Below are positions 1 through 7,240 of a stretch of 10,409 nt of DNA, piece after piece. The notes beneath the pieces were generated by a model, which worked only from the letters and a program-made list of their open reading frames with translations, did not search any database and was not told where the DNA came from. The position numbers and the translations under genes were made by a program. The first letter of the stretch is position 1. Each line of letters opens with the position of its first letter. Source of the DNA: Chromera velia (Eukaryota; Sar; Chromeraceae); NCBI GenBank assembly GCA_018398765.1, contig JAHBMJ010000795.1:27278-37686 (forward strand), written 5' to 3'.

Positions 1-50
1 GAGTTGTGTGAAACAGTTTTTGCCGCGTTCTGAAAGAAGGCTGGAGAAAA
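1..50 (+). CDS. Exon 1 (3' end only) of the hybrid histidine kinase
   Basis: This short piece is open in the frame beginning at base 2 and encodes about 16 residues rich in Arg, Lys and Glu. A donor, GTATCT, follows at base 51 and leaves one base of a split codon, which matches the phase needed at the next acceptor (124). The intron would be only 73 bases, much shorter than the other six (343 to 650), so this is the least certain junction in the model. The alternative is that 1-123 is all intron and the true preceding exon is upstream of the window. Confidence 0.4.
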
Positions 51-1104
51 GTATCTGTCGTGTATGCATGCATGTGTATTTGTTTGTTTGTTTGTGTTCA
101 TGTCCCTCCGTACATCCATGCAGGGTTGACATTCGGTGGTGCAACAGGGGAATGGAATATCCTGTCGCAGGGTCTCCATTTTCTTGCTTCCTCCGACAAG
201 AGCGCGCGTTTGTTCGGGAACTCGTTGAACGAATCGAGGAACGCGGTGTTCTCCGAGGACGCTTCCGTAGCGGCGTCGATGAAGTCTGTCCTCTCAGAGC
301 TGAAAGAACCCGACTCGGGGTGCTCTGAGATCACTCGAGTGATGACCAGGGAGGATGGGGGAGTGGCTGCTTTCTCGGTGATCGACTTGTGCAAACTACA
401 AAAGGCCGATTCAATCCAGCAACTAGAACCGAGATGTAACCTTTTAGACAAAGAATACTCGGCGATGCTCATCGGGCTCGTGAATATTCGGAATGAGCAG
501 CTACAGGAAGCCATCAATGCACAGTTGATGCCGGTTTACATCGCGGCACCTGTCTGTCTCGTGCTTCTTGGGGTGGTCTCATTCATTCTGTATAAGTTCA
601 ACGAGAAATCGGTGAGTGCATGTCCTGGGTGCACTTTTTGTATGGGCTGCTGGAAGGGGAGTGAGGACAAGGAGGATTGGACTGCCCCATCTGCTTGACT
701 GCTCTTGCCTGTGCTGGTGTGGGGTTGGGTCGGGGCCTCTCGGCACGATTATTGGGGACTCTTTCTTTCTGCACAAACAAACAAGCAAGCAAACAAAAGG
801 TGCGAGCGAGGAATAGGTGAATAGGCCTTTGAGGTTTTCCAAATGAATTCATTCTGCTGGCCAGAAGAAATGAACGAACGAACGAACTGTTCCTGATCTC
901 TGACGCAAGTGTGCTTGTATGTGGCTGCATGCATGCATTTAAGTGAAGGGAGGGAGGGAGGGAGGGACTCTGTCACGTGACTTGCCTGCCTATCTGCCTG
1001 CAGATCCAAGCCAGACAGTCGGACCAGTCGCATATGTTCCTCTCGTCACTTGCACACGATCTGCGTTCCCCTCTGAATGTGATGATGTCCTCCCTTGATG
1101 TCAG

Positions 1105-1136
<32 letters not shown>

Positions 1137-3480
1137 GTGTGTCTGTGTATGTGTGTGTGTGTGTCTGTGTATCCGTCTCTGTTTTGCTGTTTGTTTGAAA
1201 GTAAAAAAAAGAAAAAAAGAAGAAAAGAATGTCGGCTGTCCGTCTGTCTGAAGAGAAGGAGAGAAACGAAAGAAATGTATCGCCTTGTCCGTCTGCGTTT
1301 CTCTTTCCTTTTCTCTTTCTCTCTTTATGGCTGGCTGCTTGAAGAAAAAGAAAGAAAGATGCCTGTAGTCTTTCTATCTCTGTGTTCCTCTGTAGAGAAA
1401 GAGAGAGAGAGAGAAAAGAAAAGAAAGGAAGAAAGAAAGAAGGAAAGTTCTCCCCTCATGATGCACTTTTCGAACCTCTTTTAATAGGATACGTGCCTTG
1501 ACCCGTGTCTCTTCTATTCTTTGCCTGCCTGCCTGCCTCTCTGTCTCTCTGTCTCTGTCTGCAGATGATGGATAGTCCGGAGATCCGAGCCCTGTACTCT
1601 TACCGCATTCTTCGCACTGCAATCGACACGATGACGATGCTGATGTCCAACGTGACCTTCGCTTACAAACTTGATAGCATCAAGGCCTCCGCACCTCAGG
1701 TGGGAATTATGCGTGGGCTAGCTCTTCGTGTATGCTCTCTGCTGCTGGAATGTTTTCTCCCGGAAACTTCTTTCTTTTCTGTATTTCTTCCTCTCCTCTT
1801 CTTTTTTTTTTGCTTCGTTCGTTCCTTTCTGGTCTTCCTTCCTTTCTTCTTCCCTCTTTCCTTCCGTTCGTTGGTTCGTTGGTAGGTCCCTTGTGCGAGG
1901 TGTCTTTCTGTGTGTATTTGTGATCGTCCTTCTTTCTGCCTCTCTCTCGTCCTTCTCCGCCGTCCCCGCTGCTTTCCCCCTGTCGATCCATGCATTCTCT
2001 CTTGCGTTCTCCTCAATTTCTCTTTTTTTTTCTGCTCTCTCTGCCTCGATGGATGGATGGATGGATGGATCGATGGATCGATGGATGGATGGATGGATGG
2101 ATCGATGGATGGATGGATGGATGGATCGATGGATGGATGGATCGATGGATGGATGGATGGATGGATGCAGCCCCGCAACATCCGACAGGATCTAATCAGC
2201 CTGGCAGAGAGCTACTCTTTCATCGCGAATCCCAAACTTCTCTTCGTCGAAGTCGACATCGACACGCGACTGCCCTCCCTTGTGCTGATCGAGTGGCAGG
2301 CCATGCAGCAGGTACGTATTTGAATGAATGAATGCATTGCATGGTGTATTCTATCCCTCCCTTGTGCTGATCGAGTGGCAGACCATGCAGCAGGTATTTG
2401 TGTGACTGTCTGGCTGCGTGGGGTTGCGGTGAATCCTCTCGGTCCTCATTCTTGACCGGCTGACTTCACGTGAAGGAACGATGTGTCCTTTTCACAAAAT
2501 CTTTCTTGTAGTGGGGCATGCATCGATCGAGGGTGACGTCTTTGCTGTTTCTTCTTTTTTTTCCACCGGTCACATCTTTCTGCTCGTGCCACCTACAGGG
2601 TCTGCAGAACTTGTTGTAACCTGAAACTCCTTTTTTTTTCTTTTCGTCCTGCAGGGCCTCGGGAATTTGATTTCGAATGCGATCAAGTTCACCCATCGTG
2701 GAGGAATCGTGATCCGCTGTTCGACCTCTTCTTTGAAGGACGCGGGAGGTTCCAACCTTTTGGAACTTGAAGCGTCCCCGTCGTCCTCTTCTTCTTCGCC
2801 CACTGCGCCTTCCCAGCCTTCCCAAGTGGCGGAAGGGGGCAAGCAGCAAGGCAATGCTGCAGAAAAAGAAAACCACAGAGATCACCGCCAGCCCGAGACC
2901 GATGAAAGTTTCGGCATCCGGTCAACCAGCCCCGCTGTGGGTGCGCTGGCCTCCACGGCCTCGTCCGGGTCATCTTTCAATTTGACGTTCTCTGTCGACG
3001 ACAGCGGGCCCGGGATGTCCCAGACGGACCCGGAGAAGGCCGGGCTGGGGTTGAACATCACCAACAGAATCGTCAAAGCACTCGGAGGGCTGCTCTCTGT
3101 GCACAAGATGGAACCCAATGGTCCGCAGGCAGGCAAACAAAGAAGAAGGGGGAAATATATCATGATTTTAATTAATTGCCTGTTTCTTTTTCCTGCTTTT
3201 CTGCCTGCCTCCATCCCTGTCTGTCGGGTCTGTCTGTCGTGTACATTTTCGAAAGGAGGAAGATGAAAGAGAGGGGGGAAGAATACCGAAGTTGGTCTTT
3301 CGATTTGTTTGTGTGTCGTTCTGTGGAAGTAAGTGTGCCTGTTTATCAGTGAGTGCATAACATGTCAATGCATGCATGGATATCTGTCAGTGGGTCTCTC
3401 TCATTGCGTCTCACTGCATGGCAGCACGCCTTTTTTGTGCCACGGTTGTGGACTGATGTTTCTTTTCTTTTCTCTCCGTG

Positions 3481-3523
<43 letters not shown>

Positions 3524-6273
3524 CATGCAGGCACTCGGGTTCTCATTGAGAACATTGCGGTGACTGGCTTGAAGCAAGCAACCCGTCGTCAGCCCTTCCC
3601 TTCGGGCCCCATGACTCCAAGGGGAAGAGAAAAAGAACGAGAGGCAGCAGCAGGCCCGGCAGCAGAGAAAGGAGACGGGGCAGAATCCACAGGCACAGAG
3701 TCAGTCAGAGGCCATTTGAACGGGTCCATTTCAGTGCCCATGTGGAAGGTCAGACGAGTGGTTTTTGTCCTGCCCCGTCAGAAAGGCATCAAGCCCCCCC
3801 CAACGTCGATTGTCTCTGTCACCCCCCCAACCGCCTCCAAGTCGGCCGCTATCAACGGCACCGGCACAGGGGGAGAGGCGAATGCAAATCAACCCCCGGC
3901 TGAGAGGGCAAAGGAAAACGGGTTCCATGCCGATCGGCAAGGGGAGGGGAGGGAGCAAGGCAAACTGTCGAGTTCCCCATCTCAGGTCTCGAAAGAGGAG
4001 GAGGAGGCCCATGCTCTTCACCCCATTGGGGGTTTGTGCAAAAAAGGGAGTCCATCCCTCCCCGCTTCTGAGCACAAGATCGATCACACCACCACGAACC
4101 AGAACCATATTATGCATCAAGACCTTGAAGACATCCAAAGCGAAGCAAAGTTCGAAGAAAATCATGAATACGAGGTCATAGAGGGGGTACGGAATATCAC
4201 GGAAATGGAAAGAGCCCGGATGGAACATTTTGTTTCCCTCATGACAGCACCGACTCAGTTGACGTCTACAGACTTACCCACCTTGCTGTCCTCATTCCCC
4301 CCCCCTTCGGGAACTTCAGTTCCTTCTCCCGGGTCCTGCAGTAGAGGCAGACCGGGGCTCAGAGTGCCTGCTTCTCCTGAAGAGCCGTCTTCGTCGTCTG
4401 CTGCCGCTGCTACGGCTATGGGTGGTGGAGGTGGAAGGTTGACTGACATACGGCGTCCTCCTACCTTTTCACCCGAGTCTCAGACTGCCACCAGAGCCGT
4501 GACAGCAGTCCTCAACGGGACCCTCCAGGGCCCCGGCAATGTCAGTCCCCCGAAAAGCTTCAAAGTGCCGGGGGGGGCCGAAGGCTCTGAAGGGGGTCCG
4601 GCGTCCCCCCCTGTGTCGAACCAAGAGGGTGGGGGTGGGGGGTCACCGTACCCTGGGTTGAGAGAGTCTCTGGTCGTCCTTTCATCTCAAGTGCGGTCAT
4701 CACGAGATAGTGGGGGGGTGAGGGAGGGAGAGGGCAATGAGAATGAGCACGATCAGGAAGGGGTAGAGGTGTTGGTAGATGCGGTACGGGGAGTTCTTTC
4801 TTCGGGTGGGGGGTGCATTTGTCTGTCCCTGGCTGGGGGTGACATGGGTCTTCCCGATTCGGCAGTGAAGAGGTTAGGGGCACATAGGGTGGTGTTCCCT
4901 CCGTTCGCTCCTGAACGAATTTGGGAGGCAGCAAGACACGCCAGGGACCCGCTTCGACGACAGGGACCCTCGGGGGTCTGGACAGTCGAGAGAGAGGGAG
5001 ATGACTGCTTGGGCAACGGTCACAGCTCTTCGGTCAGTCAGTCTGTCAGTCTGGATGGCTGCCTCTTTGTCTCTCTCTCTGTTCGGTATGTTCGTCAATT
5101 TCACATCCATCAGAAAAGAGAGGAGGGAGGGGGGCTTCAATAGAATCACCAGAGCCGCTGTCTGCGCGTTGTGTTCCTTCCGTCAATATGAGTCAGAGAG
5201 AGTGAGTGTTTCTTTTCTTTTTTGTGTCTGCACGTGTGTGGGCGAGATCGCGCTTTTTCTGTGGACTGCGTGCTTCTTTCTGCGTGAGAGGAATGACTTG
5301 ATGCGGACATGATCCGTTGACCGTGTGTGCTTGGGGTTTTTTTTTGGTTCCTCCCGCTGTATGGTGTCTTTCTGCTTGTTGATCGCAATTGTGGACGGAC
5401 GCAGTTCCCTCCCGGGGAGGGGAGCCGTGCTGGGGGTGGGAAAATGTGATCCCATGCAGCTAGGCTTGTGTCTGCTGTGTCTGTCGGTCGTCGAGTGATG
5501 CATACACGCACGAGGGCCCTGTCTCCTTTCCAGATCGAGTGAGTGAGCATGCAGACGTTTGTTCGGATGATGCTTTCGTCTATTTTCGTTCAGTACCTTT
5601 AAGTGTGCATGGACGAGTATGTGTGTGTGTGTGTGTGTGTACACATGCATGTATGCATGCATGTATATGCACACACATGCAGGAGGGCGGGCTGAGCGAT
5701 CACGCGGACCGTGCGGGGCGTCCCCGGTCCTCCCTGCCTGACCATTTTCCTGCTGCGGCACATTCCTGTCCGTCGCCCTATCCGGAGAGCCCCGAGTGCC
5801 CCTCTAGGGGAGGAGGAGGGGGCTTTCGGCTGAGTCGTCTGCGCGTGTGTGTTGTGGATGACACTGCGGTCAACCGGCAGGTGCTGGTGCTTCTCCTCAA
5901 ACACAAGTTCTCGATCAGTGCCTCAGAGGCAGAGAGCGGGAAGCGCTTTCTTGAGCTGATTGATGGGGGAATGAGGTTTGATCTGGTCTTCATGGACAGA
6001 CACATGCCTGATATGAGCGGGTGCGAGGCAACAGAGAACCTCCGGCTTCGGGGCGATGCCGGGAGTCCTCTTGCTCCTTTTGTCTGCGGTCTCTCAGGAG
6101 ATGACGATGAAGGCGCCAAGCGGGAGTGCCTCGATGCGGGTATGAACTTGTTTCACAGCAAGCCAATGCCCTCGGAAACGCTGAGGGGAGTTCTCGAATT
6201 GGTCTCGAAACAACTGGAGGAAGGGGTAATCAGGGGAGGGGAAGGGGCAACGGGGGGAGTAGAGAAGTCATGA
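1..6273 (+). CDS. Hybrid sensor histidine kinase, multi-exon gene, 5' partial
   Basis: This entry is the whole gene model: join of 1-50, 124-611, 1004-1099, 1565-1699, 2171-2311, 2655-3120, 3531-5032 and 5683-6273, read from base 2, giving 1155 residues and a TGA at 6271-6273. Residue numbers below count from the window edge. Seen: a transmembrane helix (about 152-173), a HisKA H-box with His197, the HATPase_c N-box around Asn311, G1 box 418-423, G2 box from 433, and a receiver domain at about 1012-1135 with Asp1018/1019, Asp1064, Ser1097 and Lys1119. Known for the family: the kinase autophosphorylates on His using ATP, and passes the phosphate to the receiver Asp; such proteins usually signal onward through an HPt protein. 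Inferred: the N-terminal part senses a ligand outside the membrane. No PAS, GAF or HPt domain was recognised. Frames match at every junction (introns 1 and 6 in phase 1, the rest phase 0). The start codon lies upstream of the window. Confidence 0.85.
51..123 (+). other. Intron 1 (short, tentative)
   Basis: GTATCT donor and CATGCAG acceptor, phase 1, 73 bases, with a TGCATGCA at 65-72 and a TTTG repeat. The acceptor is well supported by the reading frame of exon 2; the donor is not. Confidence 0.4.
124..611 (+). CDS. Exon 2: N-terminal sensor region and transmembrane helix
   Basis: The exon follows a CATGCAG acceptor at 117-123 and ends at a strong GTGAGT donor at 612. It encodes about 135 residues of mixed, soluble-looking sequence with three cysteines (in GCSEIT, DLCKLQ and PRCNLL). 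A hydrophobic stretch follows ([20 protein letters not shown], codons 531-590) and then KFNEKS. The charged end fits a helix leaving the membrane on the cytoplasmic side just before the kinase core. I recognise no named sensor family (no PAS, CHASE or Cache signature that I can defend). A signal peptide or a first membrane helix, if any, lies upstream. Acidic and amphipathic segments before the helix ([20 protein letters not shown]) may form a helical stalk. Frame and phase fit the next exon exactly. Confidence 0.75.
612..1003 (+). other. Intron 2
   Basis: GTGAGT donor and CCTGCAG acceptor, phase 0. It contains AACGAACGAACGAAC-type repeats near 867-887, two overlapping TGCATGCA sites (926-937), and a GGGA repeat (about 947-966). 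No coding potential was found. Confidence 0.85.
1004..1099 (+). CDS. Exon 3: HisKA H-box with the phosphoacceptor His
   Basis: This 32-codon exon follows CCTGCAG and ends at a GTCAGT donor. It encodes [20 protein letters not shown], a clear match to the HisKA H-box pattern F-L-A-x-x-S-H-E-L-R-T-P-L-N. The phosphoacceptor His codon is CAC at 1055-1057 (residue 197), followed by an acidic residue (Asp) and the conserved Arg, Pro and Asn. The sequence is AHD rather than the usual SHE, a conservative change. Both borders are in phase 0. The frame stays open into the CT repeat that follows (to 1198), but those residues are Ser/Leu repeats and unlike HisKA, so the donor at 1100 is preferred. Confidence 0.85.
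1100..1564 (+). other. Intron 3
   Basis: GTCAGT donor and TCTGCAG acceptor, phase 0. It holds a CT tract (about 1105-1136) passing into TG (1136-1172), a pure pyrimidine run at 1298-1326, a 54-base pure purine run at 1394-1447, and a TGCC/TCTG tract leading to the acceptor (1521-1562). Confidence 0.8.
1105..1172 (+). repeat. CT then TG microsatellite
   Basis: A (CT)n tract passes into (TG)n just inside the donor of intron 3. Confidence 0.9.
1565..1699 (+). CDS. Exon 4: second helix of the HisKA domain
   Basis: The exon of 45 codons starts after TCTGCAG and ends before GTGGGA. It encodes a helical segment ([16 protein letters not shown]) followed by [11 protein letters not shown], which aligns with the end of the HisKA dimerisation hairpin, where family members read close to L-x-D-x-L-D-x-S-K-I-E-A-G. 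Together with exon 3 it forms the four-helix-bundle half of the kinase core. It is in phase 0 at both ends. The donor GTGGGA is weak compared with the GTGAGT of intron 2. Confidence 0.8.
1700..2170 (+). other. Intron 4
   Basis: GTGGGA donor and GATGCAG acceptor, phase 0. The first part is strongly pyrimidine-rich (about 1755-2047) and the last 120 bases are a GATG/GATC minisatellite. Frame +2 is closed by TAG at 1883-1885, so retention would truncate the protein. Confidence 0.8.
2047..2168 (+). repeat. GATG/GATC minisatellite
   Basis: About 30 four-base units, mostly GATG with GATC units interspersed at irregular spacing, running up to the splice acceptor of intron 4. The interruptions suggest an older array than a pure microsatellite. 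Confidence 0.95.
2171..2311 (+). CDS. Exon 5: HisKA to HATPase linker
   Basis: This 47-codon exon starts directly after a GATG repeat ending in GATGCAG and stops before GTACGT. It encodes [20 protein letters not shown], then [25 protein letters not shown]. This follows the family layout: a helix (D-L-x-x-L-x-E), a beta strand carrying a conserved D-x-x-L-P, and a run into the N-box (usually D-x-x-R-L-x-Q). The Gln-Gln end joins in frame to [13 protein letters not shown] in exon 6, recreating the usual Q-x-L-x-N-L-x-x-N-A. That fit is the strongest evidence for both borders. A near copy of the last 39 bases lies in the next intron (see findings). Confidence 0.85.
2312..2654 (+). other. Intron 5 with a duplicated exon end
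   Basis: GTACGT donor and CCTGCAG acceptor, phase 0. It has a near-exact copy of the end of exon 5 and its donor at 2355-2400. The coding frame is closed by TGA at 2321-2323. Confidence 0.85.
2655..3120 (+). CDS. Exon 6: HATPase_c core with N, G1 and G2 boxes
   Basis: The exon encodes the ATP-binding half of the kinase. The N-box reads [14 protein letters not shown], with the Mg-binding Asn at residue 311. A Ser/Gln/Glu-rich insert of about 85 to 90 residues follows the strand GGIVIRC. Then comes [14 protein letters not shown], with the G1 box (D418, D419, G421, G423), and [16 protein letters not shown], the G2 box beginning at residue 433. Only nine residues separate G1 from G2, where family members usually have about 25 to 35 including the F-box, so the ATP lid is very short here. 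The exon ends in phase 1 at GTCCGC (3121). Joining to exon 7 gives [12 protein letters not shown], the usual final strand after a G-T. Confidence 0.85.
3121..3530 (+). other. Intron 6
   Basis: GTCCGC donor and CATGCAG acceptor, phase 1. It includes a TGCATGCA (3369-3376) and a TTTC tract (3481-3523) that serves as the polypyrimidine tract. Confidence 0.8.
3481..3523 (+). repeat. TTTC microsatellite
   Basis: Nearly perfect array of about ten TTTC units, ending seven bases before the acceptor of intron 6. Confidence 0.95.
3531..5032 (+). CDS. Exon 7: end of HATPase_c, long low-complexity region, possible degenerate receiver
   Basis: This 1502-base exon starts after a TTTC repeat and CATGCAG, and stays open throughout despite many C and G homopolymers, which supports coding. 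It begins with [10 protein letters not shown], the last strand of the ATPase fold. The rest is mostly disordered in composition, rich in Pro, Ser, Gly, Glu and Lys, with acidic and Gln-rich stretches around residues 650 to 720. Two segments look folded: [15 protein letters not shown] at about 530-544, and near the end SLVVLSSQV followed by [20 protein letters not shown] (about 909-928). Their order resembles strand 1 and strand 5/helix 5 of a receiver, with a large insert between and no phosphoacceptor Asp that I can place. The exon end (GTCAGT at 5033) was chosen because it is the donor in phase 0 that matches exon 8; a GTATGT at 5086 is out of phase. Confidence 0.75.
5033..5682 (+). other. 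Intron 7
   Basis: GTCAGT donor and CATGCAG acceptor, phase 0; the longest intron here. It contains a GT tract (5620-5640) and a TGCATGCA (5654-5661), 21 bases before the acceptor. Other CATGCAG strings (5453-5459, 5548-5554) are possible decoy acceptors; they do not give a matching frame with the donor at 5033. Confidence 0.65.
5620..5640 (+). repeat. TG microsatellite
   Basis: About ten TG units in intron 7, followed by ATGCATG-type sequence. Confidence 0.9.
5683..6273 (+). CDS. Exon 8: C-terminal receiver (REC) domain and stop
   Basis: The exon follows CACATGCAG. After about 50 residues of Pro/Ser/Gly linker it encodes a full response-regulator receiver. [20 protein letters not shown] carries the acidic pair (GAT-GAC at 5857-5862). 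[15 protein letters not shown] holds the phosphoacceptor Asp (GAC at 5995-5997, residue 1064). [14 protein letters not shown] gives the switch residue as Ser (TCA at 6094-6096) where Thr is common. [12 protein letters not shown] supplies the conserved Lys (AAG at 6160-6162) and the Pro after it. The domain ends near residue 1135, and a Gly/Glu-rich tail of about 20 residues leads to TGA at 6271-6273. By family knowledge it accepts phosphate from the kinase His. No DNA-binding or other output domain follows, so this is a hybrid kinase, not a response regulator. Confidence 0.92.
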   Translation, partial: EGGLSDHADRAGRPRSSLPDHFPAAAHSCPSPYPESPECPSRGGGGGFRLSRLRVCVVDDTAVNRQVLVLLLKHKFSISASEAESGKRFLELIDGGMRFDLVFMDRHMPDMSGCEATENLRLRGDAGSPLAPFVCGLSGDDDEGAKRECLDAGMNLFHSKPMPSETLRGVLELVSKQLEEGVIRGGEGATGGVEKS

Positions 6274-6478
6274 GGGCGGGAGGGAGGGAGCGGGGAGGGA
6301 AAGCGGGCCGCCCGACTGTCTGTCTGTCTGTAGCCTTTTTTTATTCATTGGATGGATGGATGGATGAGTGGAGGGATGCCACGAATCGATGAATCTCATG
6401 GAATGGACCCATGCAGTTAGATGAATGGATCGAGTTGCTCGATTTTGTGTCTTGTCATATGACGTCAATCAATTACTT

Positions 6479-6509
<31 letters not shown>

Positions 6510-7240
6510 AGTCGTCTGTCTGTCTGTCTGTCTGTTTAGAAGGGAGAAGAAGAAACATATAGTCTGTTTAGTCGTCTGTCTATGTATGTATGCTTGCATG
6601 AACGTGTGTCAAGACTGTGCTGTCTCTTCGTGCATGGCATGTCTGTCGTTGATCTGACTCTTGCATGCATGCATGCATGCGTGTGTGCATGCAAGCAGCA
6701 GGGCAGGGAAGGAAAATGATGAGCGAGGGAGGATTTGTCGATCATTGCATCATCTTTGCATTGCATGGAGAGAGAGAGAGAGAGATGCATCTTCTTCCCT
6801 TCATTGGCGTCGGTCCTCTTTCACCCCAGCAGCAAAGGAGCGAATGAGCGAGGGAGGAAAAGTTAGTCCTTGCCCGTGCAGAGATAGAAGAAGACTTGTC
6901 ACTGTCTTGCTGTTTGATCAATCTTTGCAATACATGCACTCGTCCTTGGATGCTTCTTTTCTTTTCTTCTTCTTTGACCGACCTGTTCGGAGGATGATGA
7001 TGTCGATGGACGGCTGTTTCTTTTTCGAAGAGACTGACTGACTGCCATGCCGTGCGGTCTTTCTTTCTTGTCACTCCATCCATCCACGATTGATTCTTTC
7101 TGTCACGTACATCTTTTCTCTCCAGTCAGATGGCCTACCTGCATGCCTTGTACGGCATGGCATGATATGGCAAGGCAGTCACTCGAGGAAGCAATGAAGA
7201 AAGAAAGGAATAAAGCAGAGTGAAGACGTAGACCTTTCTC
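6274..7240. other. Non-coding 3' flank with CTGT, GATG and TGCATGCA repeats
   Basis: No gene supported. It contains GATG (about 6350-6367), CTGT arrays (6480-6537), a 20-base direct repeat (6502-6521 and 6562-6581), four TGCATGCA occurrences (6662-6693), a GA tract (6768-6785) and a 15-base direct repeat, ATGAGCGAGGGAGGA (6719-6733 and 6844-6858). The first AATAAA after the stop is at 7209-7214, too far away to assign with confidence as a poly(A) signal. Confidence 0.7.
6480..6537 (+). repeat. CTGT microsatellite, interrupted
   Basis: Two CTGT arrays separated by TTTAGTCGT. The junction motif recurs at 6562-6581, 60 bases on, which points to local segment duplication. Confidence 0.9.

Noticed and set aside
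1696-2181. 161-codon minus-strand frame with Ser-Ile-His-Pro repeats
   Set aside because: It is the reverse reading of the GATG/GATC array and the pyrimidine tract in intron 4.
3731-4228. Minus-strand 165-codon frame opposite exon 7
   Set aside because: It is a shadow of the coding strand; the plus-strand frame is longer and joins in phase to conserved domains on both sides.
5086-5091. GTATGT as the donor ending exon 7
   Set aside because: It would leave phase 2, which does not match the phase 0 acceptor at 5683 that opens the receiver exon; GTCAGT at 5033 does.
7209-7214. AATAAA as the poly(A) signal of the kinase gene
   Set aside because: It lies more than 900 bases after the stop codon, and the signal used in this organism is unknown.
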